A stretch of DNA of 64,000 bases from Mycoplasmopsis agalactiae PG2 (GCF_000063605.1 NC_009497.1:372001-436000), one strand, 5' to 3'. Shown: positions 12,283 to 23,574, numbered from the stretch's first letter. Notes: generated by a model not told the origin, from the sequence alone. Numbers and translations are program-made.

Positions 12283-12839
12283 TGAAATTATATTTAGACA
12301 CTGCTAACAATGATTTTGTTTTAGCTACCTTTGATGAAAACTTAAACTTAAAGTATTCTAAAGTTTTGCAAAAGTATCAAAAAAAAGTTGAATTAATACC
12401 ACTAAGCATTAGCGAAATGCTTAATGAATTGAATGTAAAAATTAGCGATTTTGATGAATTTTATACAAATTTAGGCCCTGGTTATTTTACTGGAGTAAGA
12501 ATCTCTTTAGTTTATTTAAGAACAATTGCAACAATTAAAAAAATTAAAATTTTTACAGTTAGTACAATGCAAATTCTAAGCCAGCAAAATAAAGGTAAAA
12601 ATGCATTTTATATAAATGCAAAGGGCGAAAAGTATTTTGAATATTTGGTAAATCAAGAACCATTTGATCCTAGCCAAATAACCTGTAAAACAGGAATAAA
12701 AGACAATTATGATAGTGTAAATTATGAGCAGTTTTTAAATAATTTTAATGACTACAAACAATTATTTATTGATTATGATGATTTAAATAAAATTGAGCCT
12801 TATTACATAAAAATGCCACAAATAGGAGCTAAAAAATAA
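12282..12839 (+). CDS. tsaB: tRNA t6A biosynthesis protein TsaB
   Basis: An ASKHA-fold protein that dimerises with TsaD and is needed for t6A formation. The 185 residues show the family start YLDTANNDFVLA and the conserved NLGPGYFTGVRI near residue 63. It is shorter than many bacterial TsaB (about 220-230), with a reduced C-terminal lobe, common in mollicutes. Start overlaps tsaE by 1 nt; tsaD begins 1 nt after its stop. Confidence 0.88.
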   Translation: MKLYLDTANNDFVLATFDENLNLKYSKVLQKYQKKVELIPLSISEMLNELNVKISDFDEFYTNLGPGYFTGVRISLVYLRTIATIKKIKIFTVSTMQILSQQNKGKNAFYINAKGEKYFEYLVNQEPFDPSQITCKTGIKDNYDSVNYEQFLNNFNDYKQLFIDYDDLNKIEPYYIKMPQIGAKK

Positions 12840-12840
12840 T

Positions 12841-13770
12841 ATGAAAATATTAGGAATTGAAACTAGTCATGATGATACTTCCATTGCTATTTTAGAAAAT
12901 AATAAGGTAGTTGCCTTAGAAACAATTAGCCAAGTTGATATTTTTAAGGAATTTGGTGGCACAATTCCTGAAATATCATCAAGAGAACATGTTAAAAACA
13001 TAAACTTAATTTTAGAGATATTGATCAAAAAACATGATTTATCTACTATAGATTATGTAGCTTATACTAAAGAACCAGGATTAGTTGGAACACTGCAAAT
13101 TGGATATTTATTCGCTAATGCAGTTTCATTAGCTTACAATAAGCCAATAATTCCTATTAATCACCTAGCCGGACACTTTTATTCATGCGCAATAGATCAC
13201 GAAATAAATTATCCTTCATTATGTTTATTAGTTTCAGGCGGTCATACTCAATTAATGCTTATTAATAATCCAAATGATTTTCAAATAATAGGTCAAACAT
13301 TAGATGATGCTGTCGGCGAAGCATTTGATAAAGTTAGTTCAAAATTACAATTAGGATTTCCTGGCGGGCCTATAATTGATAAAATATATAAAAATTATAA
13401 TGGTGAGTTTATTAAATTCACTGAGCCTCATGCTCCCGGCGAATATAATTTTTCATTTAGTGGGCTTAAGTCACAAGTTATAAATTACTATCATAATAAA
13501 ATACAAAGAAATGAAGCAATTGATATTAATCAAATTGCTGCTAGTTTTCAAGATTGTGCAGTTAGTTATTTAATTAATCAAACTAAAAAAGCACTTAGAA
13601 AATACAATGTTAAGTCACTAGTTTTAGCTGGCGGAGTTAGTGCTAATAGTGAGTTAAGAAAAAGATTTTTAGAAATCAGTAATATTGCCATAATCCCTGA
13701 TTTAAAGTATGCAACAGACAATGGAGCAATGATTGCTTCATGTGCTTATCAAATGCTAAAAGAAAAGTAA
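12841..13770 (+). CDS. tsaD: tRNA N6-adenosine threonylcarbamoyltransferase TsaD
   Basis: Catalytic subunit that transfers the threonylcarbamoyl group to tRNA. The 309 residues start MKILGIETSHDDTS and hold the metal-binding HxxxH in INHLAGH (about residues 108-112), the VSGGHTQL motif and the late LAGGVSANSELR nucleotide-binding segment. Immediately follows tsaB, and is followed within 23 nt by a lipoprotein gene that may be co-transcribed. Confidence 0.96.
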   Translation: MKILGIETSHDDTSIAILENNKVVALETISQVDIFKEFGGTIPEISSREHVKNINLILEILIKKHDLSTIDYVAYTKEPGLVGTLQIGYLFANAVSLAYNKPIIPINHLAGHFYSCAIDHEINYPSLCLLVSGGHTQLMLINNPNDFQIIGQTLDDAVGEAFDKVSSKLQLGFPGGPIIDKIYKNYNGEFIKFTEPHAPGEYNFSFSGLKSQVINYYHNKIQRNEAIDINQIAASFQDCAVSYLINQTKKALRKYNVKSLVLAGGVSANSELRKRFLEISNIAIIPDLKYATDNGAMIASCAYQMLKEK

Positions 13771-13793
13771 AAGTTCTTGTAGAAAATGTATAT

Positions 13794-15665
13794 ATGAGTA
13801 AAAAAATAAATTTATTACTGCCAATAACTATTAGCACTCTGCCTGTGCTAATTTCATCATCATGCAATAATGAAGATGACATTTTTAATTTAAAAATAAA
13901 TTCGGATGTAAAAGCCAGTGACATTTTTTATAAAACCTTTTTGTCGCAATTAAAAACCTATACATTAGATTCACTATTTAATAACTTGCAAGGTGGCATA
14001 TTGACACTCAATCTTCCTAATAAAGTTGATGAATTTAAGTTAACCAGTAATAAAGATGACATTATTTTTAAGTATAAAAATAAAAAATATTCGTTAAAAA
14101 ATGTCGCAAGTAAAATAAATGGTTTTGACTTTTCTGAAATTTTAAGACCTTTTACATATGAAAATGAAGATGGTAAATTTATTGTAAAAAGAACCAGAAA
14201 TATCAATGACAATACTGACATAGATATTTTATTTAAGTTAAAAACAGAAGGTAAATTAGATTATTCCGACTTCTTTGAATACAAAAGTAAAATTTTCCAA
14301 AATTACTATAAAAAAGGCATATTGGATGACTTAAGTATCCCTGATTTACAATATATGTTACAAAGTGCTTTCATTAATAGTAATTCACAATTTCCTATAC
14401 AAGTATTATCAATTAATACAAGGAGCAAGGCATTTTTTAAGTCTAAATTCCAACAAGATATTTTAGAGAAGCGACTTTCAAATGAGTTAAAAATTTATAA
14501 TTTTACTTCTAATGGGTTAATTTTTGACCATGTAAAATTTAATAATTTAAAAATTGATACTGACACTATTAAACTAAATATTGACCTGCTTGATGCTAAT
14601 GATAATTCTCTTCTTAGTGATAAGTACAAAAGTTTAGAATTTAAATTAACTAACTTTTCCAAAGGCCAAAGCGATATATATTTTGATTTAAAAACTAAGG
14701 CAAAGCTTACTATTGATAATGATGAAGTTAAGTTTAATGAATTAGTCAATAATCCTGAAATTAAATTTAAGCCTAATCCATTATCATACAAAACTATTGA
14801 TGATTTAATGCACCCTACTAAGGGATATGAAGCATTTAATTTAAATAATACTGAAATGCTACTTAGTGAATTAAAAGATGATATTTTATTATCTAATACA
14901 CCTGCCGAATTTGACTTTAAAATAGACAAATTCGAAAAAACTAAACTATTAAATAATTCATTATCAATTGGCAAATTAATTATAAATGATGCTAAAACAG
15001 GCCAAGAATATAATTGATATTCAATTGATTTTACACCGCACAAACACATTTTTTCAAATGGTTTATATTTAAAAAATGAATTAGGGACAATTAATAAAAA
15101 TAAAGATACATATTTTAGTTATTCAGTAAATGACAATAACTTTGATAATAAAGGCAATTTAAATATCACACAAGGAATTAAAGCAGCTGACTTTATTGAA
15201 AATTCATTTAATGATATTGCAAACTTTTTAATTTATCAAAATAAAGATAACTTATTATTATGACAAAATAATGCTATGTCAAATTTGCCTGTTTTAGAAG
15301 TGTTAAAACATAAACACTTTTATGAAAAATGATTATCTATAATATTTTCTCAATATACACTTTTATATAATATTAATAATGATGCTGATGACGATGGTTT
15401 AATCAAGAAAGTAGATGTAAAACTTATTGATTCTAATAAATATGAAGCATCAAAACATGGTCTAGGTACTGTTCCTATATCAATCAATTTTATTAATCAT
15501 AGAAATCAAAAAATGCTACAAACAGATTACCATTACAACTTAATTGGCTTTAAAGGATACGATAAAGGAATAATAGAATCTAAGAAAGCTGAATTAAAAG
15601 AAGAATATAAAAGCGATTTACCACTTAAGAATAAAACACTTCCATATTTAATAAGAGTCAAATAA
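13794..15665 (+). CDS. Large predicted surface lipoprotein
   Basis: A 623-residue protein with a lipoprotein signal peptide (lipobox ISSSC, Cys about 23) and a long hydrophilic body rich in Lys, Asn, Asp and aromatic residues. Several UGA Trp codons in the last third mask its full length. No enzyme motif is seen. It may belong to the aromatic-rich surface lipoproteins annotated in bovis-group mycoplasmas; this family assignment is a guess. The last 40 residues (GYDKGIIESKKAE... to RVK) recur in a detached fragment at 23450-23574. The start ATG at 13794 was chosen because it gives the signal peptide; upstream in-frame codons overlap tsaD. Confidence 0.75.
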
Positions 15666-15694
15666 AAAACTTGTTGTTGTGTTACAAGTTTTTT
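15666..15694. terminator. Bidirectional terminator
   Basis: AAAAACTTGT pairs with ACAAGTTTTTT around a nine-base loop, between the lipoprotein stop and the convergent EIIB-like gene. A homologous hairpin follows the copied fragment at 23573-23606. Confidence 0.8.
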
Positions 15695-15725
15695 GTTTAT
15701 AAAGCTGTTTTATAGGGATAGACAG

Positions 15726-16097
15726 CTATTTTGTAATTTCGCTATTTAACTCTTCTCTTAGTTTTTTGGCATAATCACCAACAACTAGTGAAACATTGTT
15801 AGATGAAATCATAATTCCACTAACGTATTTCAATTGTTCTAATTTATCTTTTTGAACAATTGACTTATCATTAATAATTACTTTGATTCTTGATATAGTG
15901 TTTGAGACACCAGAAATATTGCTTTTTCCACCCAATAAGTTAATTAACTCAAGCGTATCCATGCTTGAGTCTAATTTATTAATTTTGCCTTTTTTAAGTT
16001 TCTTAACTTTTTTATTTTTAACACTTCAGTATACTCAGCAAAATCCCAATGTAAATATTGTTAAAGTAGCTATTTTTCACTTATCGCCTGTTGTCAT
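15726..16097 (-). CDS. Membrane-anchored PTS EIIB-like protein without the phospho-cysteine (copy 1)
   Basis: A 123-residue protein with one hydrophobic segment near residues 8-23, a basic linker, then a domain matching glucose-type PTS EIIB: LGGKSNI, then SRIKV in place of TRLRV, ending VVGDYAKKLREEL. The catalytic Cys of the EIIB CxTRLR motif is replaced by Thr (NTISRIK), so phosphotransfer is not expected. The ATG at 16097 includes the membrane anchor; a shorter start at 15962 would drop it. A close paralog is at 23646-24017 with the same substitution, so the change predates or survived the duplication. Function unknown; a sensing or scaffolding role is possible. Confidence 0.75.
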
Positions 16098-16752
16098 AAC
16101 TTAATTTCCTTATAAAATTATTGTTCATTATATTCTGTCTATTAAAAGTTTTAGTAATTTAATTAAAACGAGTCCACACGTTTTAAAGTCAAAAATTTTG
16201 ATTAATCACTAATTAGCATTTAATTTTCGACCAAAAACACTATTTATAGCCAACATGCAACAAAAGTCTTGTTTTTCTCATCTATATGCTTAATTATTAT
16301 TATCTATTATTTGTGCCTTATGCGAAGTTAATTTACCTGTCGGGCTGTTTAAGGTTGTATTTTTCAAAGTACTTATAAATTTGACTTTGGTATTTTTTAA
16401 GAATTTATATATTTTTAAATTGATAAATTTTCCGAAAATTTATAAAAATTAATTAGTAAAATAAAAAATCATTGAATAAACTAATAGTTCTTTTTTATTA
16501 AAAACATATATTGTTTTTTTGAAAATTAAACCAGAGAATTATTGTCAACTACTAATTATAAATTTTTAAATTATTTAGTCAAATATCCCTATTTTATAGG
16601 TTTTATGGTCTTATATTATCAAAATATTTTTTATATTAAAATCTTTTTCATAAATGTTATTAAATTCTTTCACAATAATCAATTATTTTAAATGTCAATT
16701 ATGTTAACAATAAAATATCTACTAACTAATTAATTAAAAAATAGGGGTATTA
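16098..16752. other. 655-base intergenic region
   Basis: Very A+T rich, no convincing coding sequence on either strand. It holds one CTATTTTATAGG dispersed motif (16589-16600). A TTAACA/TAAAAT arrangement near 16703-16716 could start the lipoprotein gene at 16753, but this is weak. Confidence 0.5.
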
Positions 16753-17888
16753 ATGATAAAGAAATTTTCTTTATGGGGGGGGTTTTAATTTCGCTTCCTG
16801 TTATTGCAGCTTTATGCAATAACACTCAAAATCAGACGAATAATAATGAAAAGAAAAATCCTGAAAAATTAAATCAGGACAAAAATAAATCAAACGAGAT
16901 TGCTGTTTTAAAAGTTTGAAATGAAAATTTCAAAGATAAATTAGATAGTGCACAAAGTTATGAAATAATATTAAATAAACTAATCAAATTACTTAATGGT
17001 AACAAAGATTTGAAAATATCATTAGCAAACCAAAATGATTTAAAGAAACGATTTTCTAAAGATATTGAAGTGAAATTAACTCAAAAGTTAGCTTTAAAAG
17101 TTAATGACAATGACTTATTACTCGAAGCAGGTAAGGTTGCTTATGGTCAGCAAGCAACTAAATATAAAGATCCAAATACTGGTGAAATTAAAGAGACGCT
17201 AGAAAAAGATTTAAGCAAGCTTAAGCAATTTGAAAATGTAAAAGAAATCACACAAATTGGATTTTATGATGATGAATGAAACAATTACCTAACCAAACAC
17301 GGGGTTAAATATAATTACATTCAGATGGTCAAGTTACCTAAAAGCGTCAACAAAGTTCCATCATTACTACCAGAAGAAATCACGGCATTAATTGAAGTTT
17401 TTAGTGGTAATACCAATGCAAAAATAGAAGGAATTGAATCTTGGAACACAAAAAATATAATGAATACAAAAGGCTTATTTAATAATGCACAATTATTTGA
17501 TGGCAACATTTCAAAATGGGATGTTTCAAATGTTACAAATATGCATGATATGTTTAATGGCGCCAAGTCATTTAATCAGGATATAAGCAAATGACAAACT
17601 AAAAGCTTAAAATATTTGTATCGCACATTTTCAAGAGCTGAAAAATTCAATCAAGATATTAGTAATTGAGATGTAAGCAATGTTGCTAGATTTAGTAGAG
17701 TACTATATGGAGCTAAATCATTTAACCAAGATCTATCAAAATGAGATATTAACATTACTAGGTTAGAAAAATTCCAAGGTGATAAAACTGGATATGATGA
17801 CTGAAATAAAAGAACTTTAATAGAAAAAGAAAAATCAAAATGACCGTTAAATTTACAAAATGTAAATGCCAGTATTAGAAATAAGTAA
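16753..17888 (+). CDS. BspA-like (DUF285) lipoprotein, phase OFF by poly-G tract
   Basis: From ATG 16753 the first codons read MIKKFSLWGG and then hit a stop at once because of an eight-G tract. Nine G (or six) restores a lipoprotein signal peptide (LISLPVIAALC) and a frame that runs to the stop at 17888, about 378 residues. The body has a charged N-terminal half and then BspA/DUF285 repeats: WNTKNIMNTKGLF, WDVSNVTNMHDMF, FNQDISKW and FNQDISNWDVSN, each about 25 residues. This repeat family is found on mollicute surface proteins. UGA encodes Trp in the repeats. As sequenced the protein should not be made. Confidence 0.8.
16775..16782 (+). repeat. poly-G tract (8 G), phase OFF
   Basis: Eight G in the signal peptide codons of the BspA-like lipoprotein. 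In-frame expression needs nine or six G. Confidence 0.85.
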
Positions 17889-18924
17889 CAGTATTTTGAA
17901 TGAAATAAAAAAAATTGAAAAAAAGAATAATGTGCTTAATATAAAAATAAATTCTCAGCAGAAAAATAATAATTTTTATGTTGCAAAGCTTAATAAAATT
18001 GAAAAGCATAAAGACAAACTAGTAAAAGTAGAAAAAAGATATAAACTTGCAGAGGCATATAGGCATAAAGCTAAATTAAAGGAATTGCCAATAAAAACAA
18101 ACAATAAAGTTCATACAGAATTAGAAAATAAATTAAGCAATGTTTCTAACTTAGTTTCAAAATCACAATTGATGTCATTGCAAAATTTAAATAATCTTTT
18201 ATTAGAAAAACAAAATATACTTGATGAACTAAGTTATAAAACAGTCAAATTGGAAAATGATTGAGAATTAATTCGAGAGAAATTAACTTCATATTGAGGT
18301 TATGCAGTAGAACCAAAATATAATGAAAGTAAAACAGAATTAAAGGTAATTGGATGATTTATAGACAAAGATTTTGATATTCAAATTGAACAAATACCAC
18401 AAAGCGTAAATAAAGTTCCTGCACTACCAGAATATATAGATAGTTTAAAAAATGCTTTTAAAGACAACATAAGTGATGATATTATAGGAATTGAAAATTG
18501 AGACACTAAAAATGTTACTGATATGTCAGGTGTATTTTGAGGTGCTAAAAATTTTAATGGCAATATATCAAAATGAGACACATCAAATGTAGAAACAATG
18601 AGCTCAATGTTTAACGATGCATCAAAATTTGATAGAGATCTAAGTAACTGAAAGACATCAAATATAACAAATATGCAAAGTATGTTTGCTGATGCCAAGG
18701 AATTTAACAATGCGAATAAAAGTCTTAACTGAGACGTTTCAAAAGTAAAGGATATGAAATTTATGTTTTTTGGTGCTAGAAAATTTAATCAAGATATTTC
18801 AAATTGAAATGTAAAATCAGTTGAAAATCACAACCATTTCTCTACAAATTCTGGTTTTGCAAATGAAGATAATAAATTGGCACCTAAATTCATAAATATA
18901 GGTAGAAGTTTCCTAAAAAAATAA
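17866..18924 (+). CDS. BspA-like (DUF285) repeat protein without signal peptide
   Basis: A 352-residue protein whose first 130 residues are strongly charged and probably coiled coil, followed by a domain similar to the previous gene (PQSVNKVPALPEY) and BspA-type repeats (WDTKNVTDMSG, WDTSNVETMSSMF, WKTSNITNMQSMF, WDVSKVKDMKFMF, FNQDISNWNV). It starts 23 nt before the stop of the preceding gene in a different frame, directly after an in-frame stop, and has no signal peptide of its own. A single-base slip in the overlap would fuse the two genes into one larger surface protein. Either it is a translationally coupled cytosolic protein or the detached second half of an ancestral lipoprotein. Confidence 0.7.
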
Positions 18925-18949
18925 CTATATAAGATTTTTTTAATTAGTT

Positions 18950-19510
18950 CCATACTCTTTTTTGGGAGCTCAGTTTCATACGAAATGTCATTTTTATATG
19001 ACATTTGTATTTTTTTATATTGCTTAAATATTTTCATTACATCACGATAGGTTTTAGTCTCTAAAATTTTTGAGTCAGCAAATTTATTCTTGATTCTGTT
19101 TCCGATTATAAGAGTTAACATATTCAAAAACTCACCGCCATAAACGCTTTAGTCATGATGTTGTCTAACGATTTCTAACTCTAATGATTTTTATAAAAAT
19201 CGTTAACAAGCTCTATTTCTCATCTTTGCTTGTATAAATTCAACGCATCTTCACAAGTGATATCTTGATCTGAGACATATACATTGTTCCGAATTTGTGC
19301 TTAATTTTTTCATATCTTTCAATTGAAATTTTTTTACTTGACATAAAGTCATGTTCTTCTTTTGATGCTTGTTTTAAATTTCTAAAAGCATAGTAATAAA
19401 GACCATTGTGAAATATCTTCTTGCATCAGATAGGTTCATCTTTGCTGTTTATTTTATCTTTCATATTGTATGAATCATATGTCAGTTGTATAACTATTAT
19501 TTCTGCCATT
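18950..19510 (-). pseudogene. Remnant of an IS4/IS1634-type transposase
   Basis: Three reading-frame pieces on the complement make up the C-terminal half of a DDE transposase. One, near 19190-19280, contains LYKQRWEIELVNDFYKNH, an intact Y-(2)-R-(3)-E-(6)-K signature of the IS4 superfamily. Frame changes and stops separate it from the flanking pieces (GNRIKNKFADSKILETKTY downstream, CKKIFHNGLYYYAF upstream). No terminal repeats or target duplication could be identified, so this is a decayed insertion. Confidence 0.7.
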
Positions 19511-19578
19511 TCTAATCATATATAATTTAAAAGCTTTTCTTTTTTAATTGCAATACCCAAATTTTAACAAAAGGCAAC

Positions 19579-19612
19579 AAAAAGCGCCCCAAGTTAACTT
19601 GTGGTGCTTTTT
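19579..19612. terminator. Strong hairpin, probable terminator of the DUF262 operon
   Basis: AAAAAGCGCCCCAAGTT faces AACTTGTGGTGCTTTTT, a 17-base stem with two mismatches and T/A tracts on both sides, about 90 nt beyond the DUF262 gene. Confidence 0.75.
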
Positions 19613-19701
19613 GCTTTGTTAATGAACACTTTTTTGTCCTGGTATAAAACGGTTACTATTCTTTTTTTAGTCTATTTTTAACCTAATGCAACTTGTTATT
19701 T

Positions 19702-21462
19702 TTAGTCACTATTCATTATATCAACAATAACTTCACCTAATTTTTGGGTTCGCTCTTCAATAATTTCAAATGTTCATTGATCGTATTCACAAATATTTTT
19801 TAATCCATACTTTTCAAGACCCTTAGCTGTTACTAGTATTGAAGATGATTTCTTATACACTTCATTTACTTTATGCTTAAATGACTTGTTAGATATTTTT
19901 ATATTTTGCTTATTATTTAAATGAATTAAATTACCAATTTGATCTTTACACTTTGAGTGTCATTGGTTTAAATCTTCCTCTTTATAATCTAAATCATTTT
20001 TTCATTCACTTAGATTTTGGGGCATTATGTGCTCAATAGTTCGCATATCAACTTGATTGATGTTCTCGCCAGAGTTTTGATCTAAAGTAACTGTTTCAAT
20101 AATATCTATAACTGATTTTGACAATCATAACTCACTCTTAGGAGATTTTAGAGACTCTATAAATCTTCAATCGCTTGGAGTCTCATAGTATTCCATTTTG
20201 CTTAAATACTCTTTAATCATTCTTGGTGTACATCCACCCTTAATTCGCTTAATGACATTGAAAACTAAATTTGATAACGATTGACCCGTTCCTTCTACAG
20301 ATATTAATTTTATAATGTGTGATGCTCAGACCTTCATGTATGAATCAATACGTTTATCAGTGGTATCTCATTTATCATTGTGAAATTGTGAAAATCTTGA
20401 AAATAATTCAAATATCAAGGGAATGTGAACATTCTTTTGCTCGATTACACGATATCAAAGTCTATTTCCAATATCAGATGGATATTGGTGATGCTTAATT
20501 TGCAAATAAAGAATTAAATATTTTTTTAAATCATTAAGAAATTCCTTAAATTGATCTTCATTAGATACTTTATCACTAATTAGCTGTTTGAAGTTCTTAT
20601 ATGTGTTATAACTTTTATACTTCTTAGTATATCCCAATCACTTTGTGTAGTTTTCAATAAACTCTTCAAACTCCTTTCCACGTTTGCTATCTTTTATTTT
20701 GCTAGCTCAAGAACCATTTGTTAGCACATTAAACACAATACGATTAAAGTCATTAAGATTTTGTTTAGAATCACTATATTTATTTTGAAGAATAATTGCA
20801 TTTCGAATTAAATCAAATGATTGTAATGGCGAACCTTTAGAATTTAGATTTTCAAACACCAACATTTCATTTTCTTTTTCAATGTCATATTCTAAAATTC
20901 CGAAAATAAACTTATCAAGAAATGTCATTAATATTTCTTTTAATTCGTCATTACTAAAATGGTTACTATTGAAGTAGTCTTCAATTATTTTATAATTCTC
21001 ATTAATTCTATGATGTTTAAAGGAAATTAGATTTCTATTTTCAGATTTTATAATGTGTCATATATCGTCACGAACGTTTGTTTCAATTTCAAACTGGATA
21101 TCTAAAACATTGAAGTCATTAAAGAAAATACTATTATTTTCATTTTCATTAATTTTTTTATCTAGATAGTAGATTAAAAGTATTGAAGTTGTGATTCTTT
21201 GTTGTCCGTCAATTATTCGATGCTTATTAGAATTATCGTCTTTCTCATCTCTCTTAATACTTTGAGCAATAATGCCAAAATAATGTTGGTTTTGATCATT
21301 GTGTCGACTAATTAGGTCATCTAATAAAGGGGTAATCTGTTCATCATCTCACACATATTCTCTTTGATAAAGCGGTATTTCAATAATCTTAAATTCATCT
21401 TCGAAAAGTTGCCGAATACTTTTTTGTTTAAATTTAAAGGTTGTTTTGCCCTTATCGCTCAT
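19702..21462 (-). CDS. DUF262-DUF1524 (GmrSD-type) endonuclease
   Basis: A 586-residue protein combining an N-terminal DUF262 domain (IPLYQREYVW near residue 25 and the ParB-like nucleotide-binding IIDGQQRITT near residue 78) with a C-terminal DUF1524 HNH nuclease (IEHIMPQ near residue 480, then IGNLIHLN). This fusion is the architecture of the GmrSD type IV, modification-dependent restriction enzymes and related anti-phage nucleases. The frame is intact, with many UGA Trp codons. The start at 21462 overlaps the preceding gene by 11 nt. It sits last in a minus-strand cassette after a C5-cytosine methyltransferase and an unknown gene, so it is probably the effector of a defence locus. Confidence 0.85.
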
Positions 21463-22026
21463 TTTTATTATCCTTTTTTATAAAATTATATTTATCTAGT
21501 TTACTAAACACATTTGCTAGTCTTTTAAAATCTTTAGTTGTTTGCTTTTCTCAATCGCTAATTTCTAATTTCAATTTATCAAATTGGGGTTCTTTAGATC
21601 TAATACCCCTTAATTCAAAACAAGCATAATTATCTTTATTTATGTAGTTAGCATCTACTAGTAGAGTTATAAACCTGCTTTGTCTTATGATATTAATCTC
21701 ATCTCTATCTGATTTTTCAAAAATAGTTTCTGTAATGTAGTCATAATCAAACTTAGTTTTCTTAATGTTGTATTTACCAATTGCATGTTCTATAAAGCCA
21801 AATGAGAGAAGAACACTTATAAATTGATTATATGTAGATTTACTTTTGAATGAATCAATTTTTTTGTTATTCTCATTGTACAAATTAATAAGATCATCAC
21901 CATTATCTATACAATAGAAAGAAGATGAATTTCTATAGTTATTGCAAAATCTCTCTCTATATAAGCATTACAATTTGTTCCAATTGTATGAAATACTACA
22001 TTTTTCAATTTGTCAAATGTATTCAT
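21452..22026 (-). pseudogene. Unknown gene between methyltransferase and DUF262, one-base frameshift
   Basis: The start at 22026 lies 2 nt after the methyltransferase stop and reads MNTFDKLKNVVFHTIG and YIERDF before running out of frame. Adding one T to the four-T run near 21959-21966 restores a single 191-residue frame that continues FCNNYRNSSSFYCIDNG and ends inside the DUF262 start at 21452. The remaining sequence is basic and lacks a motif I recognise. By position it could be the restriction partner or specificity factor of the adjacent methyltransferase. The frameshift may be decay, a phase switch or an assembly error. Confidence 0.6.
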
Positions 22027-22028
22027 AT

Positions 22029-23268
22029 TTATTCTTCTTTCAAGTTTTCATTAGTATTGCTACTCATTTGAATCTCACTTATGACTTGAAAAATAATTTC
22101 AATTGCTTCGACCGAAATAGAATTACCAGCTTGTCTATATAAGGATTCTTTATTTAAAATTCCTTTCTCAATTAAAGGTAAAAGTTTATTAAAATCCTTA
22201 TCATCAAAGCCCATTAATCTATACGCTTCTCTAGGGCTTATAAATCTATAGTTAGTCTTATGAGTAAAATCATTTTTTAGTTTTATTACTCCTACATTGG
22301 GAATTCGATCTTGTTTAGTTGTAAGTGTTGGTATTTCGAAATTATTAGTTTCATTAATAATTCTTACGCTATCGATCATCTTAATCCTTGAAGGAGTGTG
22401 ATTGATTAAGCAGCTAAGATTTTCCTCGTTCGAAGGAAATTTTTTAAATATATCATCAAACTTCTTTCTTTTTTTATCTAAAGACAACTTTTTACTAGAT
22501 GTGATTTTATCGATATAGCATTTAAATTCAAAATCGTTACTAAACGGGGTTCTTAGATTCTTAAGTACAGAAACTGCAAAGACTCGTCTACGATGCTGAA
22601 TTGAACCACAATCAATTGAATTTAGAATAATCGTAAATGTTTTGTAACCTAATTCACTAAGTTTATTTTTTCAATGCTCATACTCGTCTTTAAATTTGTT
22701 TGATAGAAGGTTAGGTACATTTTCCATTAGCAAATATTTCGGTTTATAGGGGGATTCATTTAATATCCGATATATCTGCCAAACTAAATTAGACTTTGAT
22801 TCCTCATTATTGATTCCTTTTGCTCTACCCATGTTTGCAATGCTTAATCCTTGACATGGAAACGAGTAAGTAATTAGGTCTATTTTTAGTTTTTTTATAA
22901 TTGCAGGATCGAGACAATTGATGTCTACTTGATTGTTATCTAATAAAACTGAAGCAGCAAGTAACCTTTTAAATTCAATATCTTTTCTTTTAATTAAAGA
23001 AACAGTTTTTGAATTCAAAGAAAAATAGTATTTTTCTAGAAATCTGTTAACATCCATCTCACTAACTATCTTATATTTCTCTAAGATTCTATTTTTTATC
23101 AAGTAAGTTATTATGAATAGTAGAATAAGCAATATTAGCCCTAGCATCTCAATCTGCTGTGGCCACAATATTAAAGATTTTATTTTTTTGTTTTTTTCTT
23201 AAATTTGAAATAGCTTTATGTTGAGCGCCGATACCAGAAAAAGCCTCTAAGACATTTATCTTAGACAT
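22029..23268 (-). pseudogene. DNA (cytosine-5) methyltransferase, frameshifted
   Basis: The canonical C5-MTase motifs are all present: motif I FSGIGAQHKAI at the N-terminus, motif IV SFPCQGLS with the catalytic Cys, motif VI MENV, motif VIII QHRRRVF and motif X GNSISVEAIEI. From the ATG at 23268 the frame stops after LLDKK; removing one base from the six-A coding run (23092-23097) joins it to the remaining 350 residues (NRILEKYKIVSEM), giving 412 residues. The target recognition domain lies between motifs VIII and X. As sequenced, only an inactive N-terminal peptide is made unless translation restarts. The run is short for a classic phase-variable tract, so decay is equally likely. Confidence 0.8.
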
Positions 23269-23449
23269 AGTTCTTGAAACCTTAAGAATGAATTATTATT
23301 TGTAAAAAACAAAAAAATAAAAGCTAAATTATTATTTGTTAAATATAGTTTTTCATTGGTCATATATATATATGAAACTAAAATATTGTTTCTATTCATA
23401 TCCTTTTAAATTTTAGCACATTAGATTTGTATATAAAATAAAAAATATT

Positions 23450-23574
23450 TAACAGGATTTAAAGGCTATGATAAAAGCATAATTGAATCTAAAAAAGCTG
23501 AACTAAAAGATGAGTATAAAAGCTCACTGCCACTTAAAAATAAAACACTACCATATCTAATGAAAGTTAAATAA
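23450..23574 (+). pseudogene. Detached 3' fragment of the lipoprotein at 13.8 kb
   Basis: About 40 codons (FKGYDKSIIESKKAELK ... LPYLMKVK) nearly identical to the last residues of the 13794-15665 lipoprotein, with no upstream start. A matching terminator follows. Confidence 0.85.

Larger units (their letters stand above)
15543..16100 (+). repeat. Segmental duplication, copy 1
   Basis: The 3' end of the lipoprotein gene, its terminator and the complete EIIB-like gene are repeated, diverged, at 23453-24020 in the same orientation. The two copies bracket about 7.4 kb of accessory genes. The copy here is the complete one. Confidence 0.8.

Noticed and set aside
23092-23097. A6 run in the methyltransferase as a classic phase-variation tract
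   Set aside because: Six A is common by chance in this genome and too short to claim high-rate slippage; recorded as a frameshift only.
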